A stretch of DNA of 64,000 bases from an uncultured Alphaproteobacteria bacterium (GTDB lineage Bacteria > Pseudomonadota > Alphaproteobacteria > GCA-2731375): positions 1 through 64,000 of the forward strand of contig CATOSZ010000017.1 of NCBI GenBank assembly GCA_951812805.1, in the 5' to 3' direction. Below the pieces are notes generated by a model that did no database searches, was not told where the DNA came from, and was given only the letters and a program-made list of their open reading frames with translations. Below are positions 47,602 to 57,700 of this stretch, one piece after another (position 1 is the first letter of the stretch; each line of letters starts with the position of its first letter). Both the position numbers and the translations under genes were made by a program.

Positions 47602-49994
47602 GCGAGACGCAACGCCCCAAGTCCGTCGGCGCCCGGGTCCAACGCCTCGAGGACCCACGCCTGCTGGCCGGCCGCGGCCGGTTCACCGACGATCACCGCG
47701 CGCCCGACACCTTGCACCTGGCCTTCCGCCGGTCCGAAGAGGCGCATGCGCGGATCCTGGCCATCGACACCGCGACGGCCGCCGCCATGCCCGGCGTCGT
47801 CGCCGTCTTCACCGCCGCCGACCTCGCGGGCGAGATCCGCCCGGTCCGCGCCGAGAGCCGCATGCGGGACTATTACGCGACCGAGTTCGTCGCCCTGGCG
47901 ACGAACAAGGTGCGCTATGTCGGGGAAGCCATCGCCGTCGTCGCGGCGGAAAGCCGGTACCTGGCCGAGGATGCGGCGGCGGAGATCGAGGTCGACTTCG
48001 AGAGCCTGCCGCCGCTCGGCGATACCGACGCCGCGCTCGCCGAGGGGGCCGCGTTGCTGCACGAGGAGGCCGCCAGCAACGTCATCGCGCGCCGTGAATT
48101 CGCGCGGGGCGAGGTGGAGGAGGCCTTCTTCGCCGCGCCGCACCGGGTCGGCGGGCGCTTCCGCATGCACCGCAAGACCCCGGCGGCGATCGAGAACCGC
48201 GCCTACCGGGCCGAGTTCGATCCCGGCCGCGGCCATCTGACCGTGCATTCCGCCACCCAGGTGCCGGGCCTGATCCGCGACGCGCTCGCCGAGATCCTCG
48301 ACCTGCCGGGCAGCCGCCTGCGCGTCGTCGCCGGCGACGTCGGCGGCGGCTTCGGCGGCAAGGCCTCGCTCTATCCCGAGGAGGTCGTGGTCGCCGCGCT
48401 CGCCCGGCGGCTGGAGGCGACGGTGAAATGGACCGGCGACCGGCTGGAGGATTTGACGACGACCAGCCAGGCCTTCGACGAAGTGGTCGAAGCGGAACTG
48501 GCCTTCGACGGCGCCGGCCGCCTGCTGGGCCTCACCGCCGAGGTCGTGGGCGACGTCGGCGCCTACTCGATCTATCCCTGGACCGCGTCGCTGGAACCGG
48601 TGCAGGTGATCAGCTTCCTGCCCGGCCCCTACCGGCTGCCGGCCTACCGGGGCGCGGTCAGGGCCGTCGCCACCAACAAGCCGCCGATGGGACCCTACAG
48701 GGGCGTCGGCCGCCCGGTCTCCGTCTTCGTGATGGAACGGCTGATCGACATGGCGGCGTCCAAGCTCGGCCTCGACCCGGTCGAGATGCGCCGGCGCAAC
48801 CTGGTCGCGGCGGACGAGTTTCCCTATCGCGCCGGCTCCGGCCTGATGTGGGACCGCTCCGGCTTTCACGAATGCCTCGAGGCGGCCGTCGCGGAAATCG
48901 ACTATGCCGGCCGTCGCGCGGCTCAGTCGGCCGGCCCCGGCGCGGACGGTCGCCTGATCGGCATCGGCGTCGCCTCCTATGCGGAGCTGACGGGCATCGG
49001 CTCGCGCATCTCCGCCGCGCCCGGCATGCCGATCAACACCGGGACCGAGACGGCGACGATCCAGCTGGACTCGACCGGCGCCGTCCGCGCCGCCTTCGGC
49101 ATCGCCAGCCACGGCCAGGGGCTGGAGACGACGCTCGCCCAGGTGATCGCCGACGAGCTGGGGGTGGCGCCGGACGCGGTCGAGATCGTCCAGGGCGACA
49201 GCGCCGCCGTACCGCACGGCACCGGCACCTACGCCAGCCGCAGCACGGTGCTGGCCGGCGGCGCCGCCATCCTCTCCGCCCGGGGCTTGCGCGAACGCAT
49301 CGTCCAGGTCGCGGCCCTGCTGTTCGAGGCGGCGGCCGACGACGTCGAGATCACCGACGGCATCGTCGCCGTCGCCGGCACCGACCGGCGGATGAGCTTC
49401 CGCGAGCTGGCCAAGGCCTTCTATTCCGAGATGGGCCGCCTGCCGCGCGAGGTGCGCGACGAGCTCGCCCTGGAGGTGACGCGGGTCTACGACCCATTCT
49501 TCGGCACCACCACCTCGGCCACCCACATCGCCGTCGTCGCCGTCGATCCGGAGACCTGCGAGGTCGAAGTGCTGGACTACGCTGTCGCCGAGGACTGCGG
49601 GCGGGTCATCAACCCGGCCATCGTCGACGGCCAGGTGCACGGCGGCGTCGCCCAGGGCATCGGCGCCGCGCTGTTCGAAGAAGTCCGCCACGATGCGGAC
49701 GGGCAGTGCCTCACCGGCAGCTTCGTCGACTATGTCGTGCCCTCGGCGGCGGAGATCCCGGCGATCAGCGTTACTCATGTCGAAAGCGTGCTGCCCGCGA
49801 CCGAGGGCGGCTTTCGCGGCATGGGCGAAGGCGGCACGATCGGCGCCACGGGCGCCATCGCCAACGCGGTGACGGACGCGCTCCGCCCGCTCGACATCGA
49901 CATCATGGAACTGCCGGTGACGCCGGAACGCCTGTTCCGGCTGATCCAGAACGCAAAGATAAATGCGAAGACGAAGGAGCGAGACGAGACATGA
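47598..49994 (+). CDS. Molybdenum hydroxylase large (molybdopterin) subunit, CoxL-like
   Basis: 798 residues from ATG 47598. Mo-cofactor features include GDVGGGFGGKASLYPEE, the loop PPMGPYRGVGRPVSVFVMERL (near 48690-48750), ASHGQGLETTLAQV, and the catalytic-Glu end motif GEGGTIGATGAIANAV. The active-site loop reads PYRGVGR, not the AYRCSFR of true (form I) CO dehydrogenase, so this belongs to the related hydroxylase group. It overlaps the 2Fe-2S gene and the following SDR gene by four bases, making a four-gene unit. Substrate unknown; a nearby tungstate/molybdate transporter may supply the metal. Confidence 0.92.
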   Translation: MSETQRPKSVGARVQRLEDPRLLAGRGRFTDDHRAPDTLHLAFRRSEEAHARILAIDTATAAAMPGVVAVFTAADLAGEIRPVRAESRMRDYYATEFVALATNKVRYVGEAIAVVAAESRYLAEDAAAEIEVDFESLPPLGDTDAALAEGAALLHEEAASNVIARREFARGEVEEAFFAAPHRVGGRFRMHRKTPAAIENRAYRAEFDPGRGHLTVHSATQVPGLIRDALAEILDLPGSRLRVVAGDVGGGFGGKASLYPEEVVVAALARRLEATVKWTGDRLEDLTTTSQAFDEVVEAELAFDGAGRLLGLTAEVVGDVGAYSIYPWTASLEPVQVISFLPGPYRLPAYRGAVRAVATNKPPMGPYRGVGRPVSVFVMERLIDMAASKLGLDPVEMRRRNLVAADEFPYRAGSGLMWDRSGFHECLEAAVAEIDYAGRRAAQSAGPGADGRLIGIGVASYAELTGIGSRISAAPGMPINTGTETATIQLDSTGAVRAAFGIASHGQGLETTLAQVIADELGVAPDAVEIVQGDSAAVPHGTGTYASRSTVLAGGAAILSARGLRERIVQVAALLFEAAADDVEITDGIVAVAGTDRRMSFRELAKAFYSEMGRLPREVRDELALEVTRVYDPFFGTTTSATHIAVVAVDPETCEVEVLDYAVAEDCGRVINPAIVDGQVHGGVAQGIGAALFEEVRHDADGQCLTGSFVDYVVPSAAEIPAISVTHVESVLPATEGGFRGMGEGGTIGATGAIANAVTDALRPLDIDIMELPVTPERLFRLIQNAKINAKTKERDET

Positions 49995-50752
49995 ACCTCG
50001 GAATTGACGGCAAGGTCGCACTTGTTACCGGCGCGGCGCGGGACGTGGGCCGGGAAATCGCGCTGGCGCTGGCGGCGGACGGCGCCTCCGTGGCGGTGAA
50101 CTACAACAGCTCCGCCGATCAGGCGAACGCGGTGGTGGCGGAAATCGAGGCGGCCGGCAGCACCGCCAAAGCCTACAAATGCGACGTCGCCGACGCCGAC
50201 GCGGTGCAGGCCATGGCCGCCGAGATCGAGGCCGACCTCGGCCCGATCCAGATCCTGGTCAACAACGCCGGCCTGGTCGAGCCGCGCCCCTTCGTCGAGA
50301 CGGGGCCCGAGGAATGGCAACGCCAGATCGACGTCGGCCTTTATGGCGTCATCCACTGCTGCCATGCGGTCGGCCAACGGATGATCGCCAATGGAAACGG
50401 CGGGCGCATCGTCAACATCGCCGGCGACTCGGCCCGCGTCGGCGAGAAGCGCCTGGCGGTGACGGCAGCGAGCCGCGGCGGCGTCCTGGCGCTTTCCAAA
50501 TCCCTCGCCAAGGAATTCGGCGCCGCCGGCATCACGGTCAACGCCGTCGCCTTCGGCCTGATCGAAACCTCCCATTCCAACAAGGACTGGCTCGACCAAC
50601 ACCGCGACCGCATCGTCCGCAACTACCCGCTGGGGCGCATCGGCGTACCGGAAGACGTCTCACCGATGGTCGCCTTCCTGTGTTCCGCGGGCGCGAGCTG
50701 GATCACCGGCCAGACGATATCCGTCAGCGGGGGGTATTCGATGGTGGGGTAA
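49991..50752 (+). CDS. SDR-family protein lacking catalytic Tyr/Lys
   Basis: 253 residues with the SDR cofactor motif VTGAARDVGREIALALAADGA, NNAGLV and the C-terminal GQTISVSGGYSMVG. The expected YxxxK segment reads LAVTAASRGGVLALS, where Thr replaces Tyr and Arg replaces Lys, so ordinary dehydrogenase chemistry is doubtful. The Ser before it (VNIAGDSARVG) is shifted as well. It may be a binding or regulatory protein, or catalyse differently. The ATG overlaps the hydroxylase large-subunit stop (ATGA), which ties it to that complex. Confidence 0.82.
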   Translation: MNLGIDGKVALVTGAARDVGREIALALAADGASVAVNYNSSADQANAVVAEIEAAGSTAKAYKCDVADADAVQAMAAEIEADLGPIQILVNNAGLVEPRPFVETGPEEWQRQIDVGLYGVIHCCHAVGQRMIANGNGGRIVNIAGDSARVGEKRLAVTAASRGGVLALSKSLAKEFGAAGITVNAVAFGLIETSHSNKDWLDQHRDRIVRNYPLGRIGVPEDVSPMVAFLCSAGASWITGQTISVSGGYSMVG

Positions 50753-50817
50753 CGCGCGCGCGGGCGTCTCGTGCCAGCAAGCCATCGACAATGACTCACC
50801 GTCGTCGCAATCCGATC

Positions 50818-50933
50818 GCCGTCATCGCCAGGAGCGAAGCGACGTGGCGATCCAGGAATCGTCGAGACCAAGCTCGATTCTCCAGCACTCGTCACGCGGC
50901 TCTGGATCGCCACGCTCTGCTCGCGATGACGGC
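50818..50933. repeat. Palindromic interspersed repeat
   Basis: GCCGTCATCGCCAGGAGCGA...GTGGCGATCCA at 50818-50854 is matched inverted by TGGATCGCCACGCTCTGCTC...GATGACGGC at 50903-50933, with about 50 bases between. The form, beginning GTCATCGC and containing GGAGCGAAGCGACG, resembles a dispersed repeat common in alphaproteobacteria (as remembered). It lies in the gap between two gene clusters, where such repeats usually sit. Confidence 0.6.
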
Positions 50934-50971
50934 AGGACGAACCAGATGGTCGATGGATAGGCTCGACGATC

Positions 50972-51310
50972 TCAAAACATCCGCCCGCCGTCCGGCACCG
51001 CCAGGCTGGGGCCGAGCAGCACGACTTCGCCGTCTTCGTCGGGAAACCCGAGGATCAGGATCTCGCTCATGAACTTGCCGATCTGCTTGGGCGGGAAGTT
51101 CACCACGGCGGCGACCTGGCGGCCGACCAGGTCGTCCATCTCGTAGTGCTTGGTGACCTGGGCGCTGGACTTGCGCAGGCCGATCTCCGGGCCGAAGTCG
51201 ACATGGATCTTGTAGGCGGGCTTGCGGGCTTCCGGATAGGGCTCGACCCGCTGGATCGTGCCGACGCGGATGTCCACCTTGAGGAAGTCGTCGAAACCGA
51301 TTTCGGCCAT
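50972..51310 (-). CDS. csaA: CsaA-like tRNA-binding-domain protein
   Basis: 112 residues consisting of one tRNA-binding (OB-fold) domain, as in CsaA, a chaperone-like protein implicated in protein export. Seen are FDDFLKVDIRVGTIQRVEPY, FGPEIGLRKSSAQVTKHY, VVNFPPKQIGKFMSEILILGF. The length and single-domain form match CsaA rather than MetRS or PheT tails. The ATG overlaps the cpdR-like gene by one to four bases on the same strand. Confidence 0.9.
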   Translation of the reverse strand: MAEIGFDDFLKVDIRVGTIQRVEPYPEARKPAYKIHVDFGPEIGLRKSSAQVTKHYEMDDLVGRQVAAVVNFPPKQIGKFMSEILILGFPDEDGEVVLLGPSLAVPDGGRMF

Positions 51311-51696
51311 CAGGGTCGCTCCGTCTCGCGGACGAGAGCGCGGGCCACGGCGGCGACGATCTCGTCCAGGCTGAAGGGTTTGGCCACCACGTCGTGGATG
51401 ATCTGATCCAGGTTGTGGGCGCGGCGGCGCTCCTCGGCATAGCCGCTCATCATCAGGACGCGCAAGCCCGGATAGTCGCGGGCGACCTGGAGCGCGAGCG
51501 CGATGCCGTCCATCACCGGCATGACGATGTCGGTCAGCAGCAGATCCCAGCGCTCGCCCTCGGCCGTCGCCGCCAGAGCTTCGAGCGCCAGAGCGCCGTC
51601 CTCGACCGCGAGCACCTCGTGGCCATGGACTTCCAGCGCACGCTGAACGAAGCGGCGCACGCTGTCGTCGTCTTCCGCCAAGAGGATTCTGGCCAT
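51310..51696 (-). CDS. cpdR: CpdR-like single-domain response regulator
   Basis: A 128-residue receiver. Acid pocket AEDDDSVRRFVQRAL, phospho-acceptor Asp in LLLTDIVMPVMDGIAL, and Lys in VVAKPFSLDEIV are present; the MMSGYAEERR segment and overall pattern match CpdR. In Caulobacter CpdR controls degradation of PdeA, CtrA pathway proteins and McpA through ClpXP, depending on phosphorylation. It lies upstream of csaA and downstream of hpt on the same strand, a common arrangement in alphaproteobacteria. No output domain. Confidence 0.85.
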   Translation of the reverse strand: MARILLAEDDDSVRRFVQRALEVHGHEVLAVEDGALALEALAATAEGERWDLLLTDIVMPVMDGIALALQVARDYPGLRVLMMSGYAEERRRAHNLDQIIHDVVAKPFSLDEIVAAVARALVRETERP

Positions 51697-51713
51697 CGCT
51701 CCGCCGCCCGCCG

Positions 51714-52250
51714 TCAGTCCAGCGTAATGGCGCCAATATAGGGCAATTCCCGGTAGAGATGAGCATAGTCCAGGCCGTAGCCGACGACGAAACGGTCGGC
51801 GCATTCGAAGCCGACATAATCCGCCTCGATCACCGCCTTGCGCTTGCCCGGCTTCTCCAGCAGGACGCAGAGGTCGACCCGGACGGCGCCGCGATCGAGC
51901 AGCATCTGCTTGGCGTGCGAGAGGGTGCGCCCGCTTTCCAGAATGTCGTCGACCAGCAGCACGGTCTGGCCCGTCGGATCGTCAGTGATGTCGCGCTGCA
52001 CGGTCACCGTGCCGCGGCTCTCCGACCCGGCGCCGTAGCTGGAAAGCGAGAGGAAATCGATCCGCGGGTGGCAATCGCGATAATGCAGCGCGCGCAACAG
52101 GTCGGCGGTGAAGACGAAGCCGCCCTTCAGCACGGCGACGATCATCGGCGAGGGGCCGAGTTCGCGGGCGATCGTCTCGGCCAGGGCCTCGACCCGCGCC
52201 TGGATGGTGGCGGCGGAGAACAGCATCTCAATCTCGGGTCTGTCGGCCAT
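51714..52250 (-). CDS. hpt: Hypoxanthine phosphoribosyltransferase
   Basis: Salvages hypoxanthine/guanine to IMP/GMP with PRPP. 178 residues, with VAVLKGGFVFTADLLRAL, the PRPP motif VLLVDDILESGRTLSHAKQML, and YVGFECADRFVVGYGLDYAHLYRELPYIG at the end. All motifs are intact. It sits in the minus-strand row hpt-cpdR-csaA, with 17 bases to the next gene. Confidence 0.94.
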   Translation of the reverse strand: MADRPEIEMLFSAATIQARVEALAETIARELGPSPMIVAVLKGGFVFTADLLRALHYRDCHPRIDFLSLSSYGAGSESRGTVTVQRDITDDPTGQTVLLVDDILESGRTLSHAKQMLLDRGAVRVDLCVLLEKPGKRKAVIEADYVGFECADRFVVGYGLDYAHLYRELPYIGAITLD

Positions 52251-52319
52251 GTTTCGCTTTCGCTCCCCCTCCGCGCCGTCGCAGCCTACAGGGATTCGCC
52301 GCCGCGGCGAACCGGTCGC

Positions 52320-53360
52320 CTAAAGCACCGCCTCGGCCAGCACCCGGATCGACTCCCTGCTGGGGCCGACGTTGATCAGGGTATCGATGCGATGGCCGCG
52401 CGCCGCGGCCTTCCAGGCCTCCAGGCGGTCCTTGATCCGATCCGCCGGGCCGACGAGGGCGAGGTCGTCGATCATTTGGTCCGGCACGGCGGCCGCGGCC
52501 TCGCGGCGGCGGCGATTGAGGAAATGATCCTGGATCTCCGGCGCTGCATCCGGATAGCCGAGGGCGATGGCGTGGTCGTTGTAGAAGTTCTTGTCCCGCG
52601 CGCCCATGCCGCCGATGTAGAGGGCGAAATAGTCGCGCAGGCCGTCGCGCGCCGCCTCCAAATCGTCGTTCACCACCACCCGGCAGAACGGCGCCATGGC
52701 GAAATCGTCATGCCCCTTGCCGCCGCCCGCCTTGGCGAAGCCGGCCTCGAGTGGGGCGTCGAACAGGTCGATCTTCTCCGGATTGATGAAGATCGGGATG
52801 ACCCCGTCGGCGATTTCCGCCGCCGTGCGCACGCCCGCGGGCGTGAAGGCGCCGGTATAGATCTTCAGGTTCGGATCGGGATGCATGATGGTCTTCAACG
52901 GCTTGCCGAGGCCGGTGGTGCCGGAGCCGGTGTTGGGAATTTGATAATGCTCGCCCTGATGCTCCAGCGGCGCCTCACGGGCCAGGATCCGGCGGATGAT
53001 GGCGATGTATTCCCGCGTGCGGGCGAGCGGTTTGCCGAAGGCCTCGCCGTGCCAGCCCTCGATCACCTGCGGGCCGGAGGGGCCGATCCCCATCAAGAAC
53101 CGACCGCCGGAATACTCCTGCAGGCTCATCGCGGTCATTGCCGCCATGGCCGGCGTGCGGGCCGCCATCTGCATGATCGCCGTGCCGACCTTAATGCTCG
53201 AGGTCTGCGCCAACAGCCAGCTCGCCGCCGTCACCGCGTCGGAACCCCAGGCCTCCGAGGTCCACACAGAATCGAAGCCCAGGCGCTCGGCCTCCTGCGC
53301 CAGGGCCACCCGCTCCTGGATACTGCTGGGGCCGTAACTCATCATCATGCCGAGCTTCAT
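52320..53360 (-). CDS. LLM-class (luciferase-like) flavin oxidoreductase
   Basis: 346 residues of the bacterial-luciferase-like monooxygenase family using FMN or F420. Seen are EAERLGFDSVWTSEAWGSDA, IKVGTAIMQMAARTPAMAAM, SGGRFLMGIGPSGPQVIEGW and the C-terminal DRIKDRLEAWKAAARGHRI. The start at 53360 (MKLGMMMSYG) fits the family; a longer frame to 53912 overlaps the divergent transporter gene. Substrate and cofactor are unknown; alphaproteobacteria may or may not make F420. Upstream faces an efflux operon. Confidence 0.88.
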   Translation of the reverse strand: MKLGMMMSYGPSSIQERVALAQEAERLGFDSVWTSEAWGSDAVTAASWLLAQTSSIKVGTAIMQMAARTPAMAAMTAMSLQEYSGGRFLMGIGPSGPQVIEGWHGEAFGKPLARTREYIAIIRRILAREAPLEHQGEHYQIPNTGSGTTGLGKPLKTIMHPDPNLKIYTGAFTPAGVRTAAEIADGVIPIFINPEKIDLFDAPLEAGFAKAGGGKGHDDFAMAPFCRVVVNDDLEAARDGLRDYFALYIGGMGARDKNFYNDHAIALGYPDAAPEIQDHFLNRRRREAAAAVPDQMIDDLALVGPADRIKDRLEAWKAAARGHRIDTLINVGPSRESIRVLAEAVL

Positions 53361-53535
53361 CGCGCCTCTCCCTCGAAAATCGTTCTCCGGCATCGGTTTT
53401 ACGACGCATGCGGCCCCTTCACAACGTCGCGACGGCACCCCACCTGGCGTTAGGCGAAATCGAACACCAGGTGTATCTTGGCGCCGCGTCGCACGGGCGC
53501 CCTCCGGCGGCGCCCCCTCGAGAGGTGGAACGGCC

Positions 53536-54702
53536 ATGCACGGCGCACAGATGACGATATCGAGACGGATCGCCGGCGCGGCGCTGGTCGGCGCCGCTGT
53601 GCTCGTGGCCGCCCCCGCCTGGGCCCAAGGGCAACGCGCCGCCGTCGTCGGTGTCGACGCGGTGCGCGAGGACGTGATCGACCAGCGCTTTCCCGTCATC
53701 GGCCGCCTGGTCGCCCGGCGTTCCGGCGCCGTCGCGGCCCGCGTCGCCGGACCGGTGGCGGAGATCAAGATCGAAGTCGGCGACCGGGTCGAAAAGGGCC
53801 AGGTCCTGGCCGTGCTGGTGCGTGAGCGTTTGCGCGCCGAGCGCGCGCGCCGCGCCGCCGACGTCGCCGAACGCAAGGCCGCGATGGAAACGGCGAGCGC
53901 CGAGCAAACCATGACCGGCGACGAGGTCTCGCGCCTGGTCCGGCTGAAGAAATCGCGCTCCGCCGCGTTTCCGCAGGCCCGCTACGACGATAAGCGCAAC
54001 CAGCTCGCCATGCTGCGAAGCGAGGTGGGTGAGGCCCGCGCCCGCCTGGCCCGGGCGCAGGCCGAACTCCGCCTCGCCGACATCGCGCTGAAATATGCCG
54101 AGATCCGCGCGCCCTATGCGGGCGTGGTGGCGCTACGCCACGCCGAGGTCGGCGCCTGGCTGAACATCGGCCAGCCGGTCGTCGACCTGATCGCCGACGA
54201 GAGCCTGGAGCTGGAGGCCGACGTGCCCGCCGCGCGCATTTCCGACGTGGCGCCCGGCGCCCCGGTTCAGGTATCGATCTCCGGCAAGCGCTATCCCGCG
54301 ACCTCGCGCGCCATCATTCCCGACGAGAACCCGCTGACCCGCACCCGAGCGGTCCGCTTTACCCCGGGCTTCGAGACCGCCGAGGCGGGCTTTGCCGCCA
54401 ACCAGAGCGCTACCGTCGAAATTCCCATCGGCAAGGGCCGGCGGGCCGTGACGGTGCACAAGGACGCGGTGAGCCGGAAGGGCGGCGGCGCCTTGGTCTT
54501 CCTCTCGAAGGACGGCAAGGCGACACCGCGCCCGGTCCAGCTGGGCGAGGCGATCGGCACCCGATTCGAGGTGATGAGCGGCCTCGTCGTCGGCGACCTG
54601 GTGGTCATCCGCGGGAACGAGCGGCTACGCCCCGGCCAGGCGATCCGCCACAAGGTCGAGGGCGCAAAAGAGGCCGCAACGTCCGGGAAGGCCGGCGGAT
54701 GA
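53536..54702 (+). CDS. RND efflux membrane-fusion (adaptor) protein
   Basis: 388 residues with a signal peptide or anchor (ISRRIAGAALVGAAVLVAAPAWA, shown shorter here as RIAGAALVGAAVLVAAPAWA). The lipoyl-like halves are GPVAEIKIEVGDRVEKGQVLAVL and IRAPYAGVVALRHAEVGAWL, with a helical hairpin (about 105-180) between them and a beta-barrel after. It bridges the pump and an outer-membrane channel. The ATG at 53536 is used; M6 at 53551 is also possible. It overlaps the pump gene by four bases. No TolC-type channel gene is nearby. Confidence 0.9.
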   Translation: MHGAQMTISRRIAGAALVGAAVLVAAPAWAQGQRAAVVGVDAVREDVIDQRFPVIGRLVARRSGAVAARVAGPVAEIKIEVGDRVEKGQVLAVLVRERLRAERARRAADVAERKAAMETASAEQTMTGDEVSRLVRLKKSRSAAFPQARYDDKRNQLAMLRSEVGEARARLARAQAELRLADIALKYAEIRAPYAGVVALRHAEVGAWLNIGQPVVDLIADESLELEADVPAARISDVAPGAPVQVSISGKRYPATSRAIIPDENPLTRTRAVRFTPGFETAEAGFAANQSATVEIPIGKGRRAVTVHKDAVSRKGGGALVFLSKDGKATPRPVQLGEAIGTRFEVMSGLVVGDLVVIRGNERLRPGQAIRHKVEGAKEAATSGKAGG

Positions 54703-57700
54703 ACCCGATCCGCGCCTCGATCGAGCGGCCGACCGCCGTCGTCGCGGCGGTGCTGATGGTCTTGATGTTCGGCCTGCTGGCGCTGGAGACGATCCCGATC
54801 CAGCTTACCCCCGACGTCCGCCGCCCGGTGCTCCAGGTGACGACCAACTGGGGTGGTGCCGCACCGGCGGAGGTCGAGCGGGAAATCACCAACCGCCAGG
54901 AAGAGGTGCTGAAAGGCCTCGAAGGCGTCGTCGAGATGAAGAGCAACTCGCAGGACGGTCGCGCGCAGATCACCCTCGAGTTCAACGTCGGCCTGAACCT
55001 GGACCGGGCCCTGCTGCTGCTGGCCAACCGGCTGGACCGGGTCGACGGCTATCCCGAAGAGGCGGACGAGCCGGTCATCTCGACCTCGGGCACAGAGGAC
55101 AATCCGATCGCCTGGTTCATCCTGAAGCGGGTGCCGGGCAACGAGCGGGCGGTGCATACCTACCGCGACTTCATCGACGACGTGGTGCGCGACCGGATCG
55201 AACGGGTGCCGGGGGTCTCCCGCTCCAACTTCTACGGCGGCGGCGAGCGGGAGTTGCGCGTTTTCGTCGATCCCGAGCGTCTGGCCCGCTATCGCCTGAC
55301 CGTGCCGCAGGTCGTGAACTCGCTCCGCGCCGCCAACGCCTCGGTCAGCGGCGGCGACGTGGCGGAGGGCAAGCGGCGCTATGTCGTGCGCACGGACGGC
55401 GAATTCCAAACCGCCGAACATGTCCGCGCGGTGGTCTTGCGCAGCGAGAGCGATTCCGCCTCCGGCCGGGTCGGACGGGTGACGGTGGCCGACGTCGCCG
55501 AGGTCGCCTTCGGCCACAAGGACGCGACGGCGCATATCCGCAACCTCGGCGACGACGCCCTGGCCGTGAACGCCGTACGCGAGGCCGACGCCAACGTCAT
55601 CGAGGTAATGGACGGCCTGCGCGCGGCGGTGGCCGAGCTGGCGCGCGATCACCTGCCGCGCCAGGGCCTGAGCATCAAGCAGGTCTACGACGAGACGGTC
55701 TATATCGATTCCTCGATTTCGCTGGTGCAGCAGAACATCATCGTCGGCGGCATCCTGGCGGCGATCATCCTGTTGATCTTCCTGCGCTCGCCCCGCGCGA
55801 CCCTGGTTATCAGCCTGGCGATCCCGGTGTCCGTGGTCGGCTCCTTCGTCGCCATGGCGACGATGGGCCGCTCGCTCAACGTCATCAGCCTGGCCGGCAT
55901 CGCCTTCGCCGTCGGCATGGTGGTCGATGCGGCGATCGTGGTGCTGGAGAACATCTACCGCCATCGCCAGCAGGGCCTCTCCCCCAAGGAAGCGGCCTAC
56001 CAGGGCGCCAAGGAGGTCTGGGGCGCGGTCCTGGTCTCGGCGCTCACCACGGTGATGGTGTTCATCCCGATCCTGGTGATGGAGCTGGAGGTCGGCCAGC
56101 TGTTCCGCGACATCGCCGTGGCGATCTCGGTCTCGGTCATGTTGTCGCTGCTGGTCTCGGTGACGGTGATCCCTGCCCTCTCGCAACGCCTGCTGCGCGG
56201 CGATGCCGCGGTGCCGGCCAAACCGCGCCGGGTCCCGGGCGTGGACGCCTTTGCCGAAACCTTCGTGCGCCTGGTCATGGCCTTCGCCCGGCGCGTCATC
56301 CGCTCCAAGCCCGTCGCCCTCGCGGTCGTGGTCGTGATCTGCGGCGTCACCGGCCTCGCCACCTGGATGTTCCTGCCCAAGCTCGACTACCTGCCGACCG
56401 GCAACCGCAACCTGATCATCGGCTATATCCTGCCGCCGCCCGGATACAACCTCGAAACCACGACCGGCATCGCGGAGTCGCTGGAGCGTGAGATCGAACA
56501 CCTCTGGGCCAGCAAGACCGGGCCCGAGTCGGAACCCGGCGGCCCGCCGAAGATGGAACATTTCTTCTTCGTCGCCTTCCGGGGCCTGACCATCGTCGGT
56601 GCCACGGCGGTGGAGCCGGAACGGGTCGGCGAGCTGATCCCGGTGCTGAGCAAGCCGGTCTTCCGGGAACCGGGCACCTTCGGCGTCATCAACAAGCGCT
56701 CGCTCTTCGGGCGGAACTTCTCGGGTTCCCGCACGATCGAGTTCAACGTTTCCGGCCCCGATCTGGAAACCATCCTCGGCGTCGCGGCGCGGGCGACCGG
56801 TATGGTGCTGACGGTGCTGCCGCGAAAAGACGGCACCTAGTTCCGCCCGATCCCCGGGCTGGAGCTGGGCGCACCAGAGGTCCGCGTCATTCCCGACCAG
56901 ACCCGCCTCGCCGACAACGGCGTCAGCGCCCGCGACCTCGGCATGACGGTGGACGCCTTCAACGACGGCCTGCGGGTGGCGGAGATCACCGTCGACGGCA
57001 AGCGGATCGACCTGACGCTGCTCGGCAACACGGACGGCATCAGCCAGACCCAGGGCATCGACTACCTGCCGGTGGTCACCCGCTCGGGCAAGATCCTGCC
57101 GGCGACCTCGCTCGCCGATATCCAGCTGACCTCCGGGCCAACGGAAATCCAGCACGTCGAGCGCGAGCGTACCGTCACCCTGCAGATCGGCCCGCCGGAG
57201 CACGTCCCCCTCGAAGTCGCCCTCGACCTGTTGCGCACCGAGGTGGTGGCCAAGCTGCAGGCGGGCGGTCTGCCGCCGGGCGTCAATCTCTCCCTCAAGG
57301 GCACGGCGGAGAAGCTGAAGGTCACCTGGGACGCCATGGTCCTCGACCTCGCGGTCGCCATCGTCATCGTCTACCTGGTGATGGCCGTGCTGTTCGAGAG
57401 TTTCGTCTACCCGCTGATCATCCTGCTGTCCGTGCCGCTGGCGACGGCGGGCGGGGTCGGCGGGCTGGCGCTCCTCAACCTGACGACCTTCCAACCGCTC
57501 GACATGTTGACGCTGCTCGGCTTCGTCATCCTGATCGGCATCGTCGTCAACAACGCCATATTGCTCGTCCACCAGACGCTGTTCCTCATTCGCGATCACG
57601 CGCTGTCGGCCGAGGCGGCGATTTTGGAGGCGACGCGCAACCGGATCCGGCCGATCTTCATGTCGACGCTGACCAGCGTCTTCGGCATGATGCCGCTGGT

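Noticed and set aside
56838-56840. Selenocysteine codon in the RND pump, given selA/selB nearby
   Set aside because: The codon is TAG, not TGA, and no family member has a functional Sec there.
54291-57599. Very long minus-strand open frame opposite the RND pump (similar ones oppose 4974-6707, 30062-33190 and others)
   Set aside because: These mirror-frames arise from GC-rich third codon positions; their translations are low-complexity (His/Arg/Gln/Asp) with no family resemblance.
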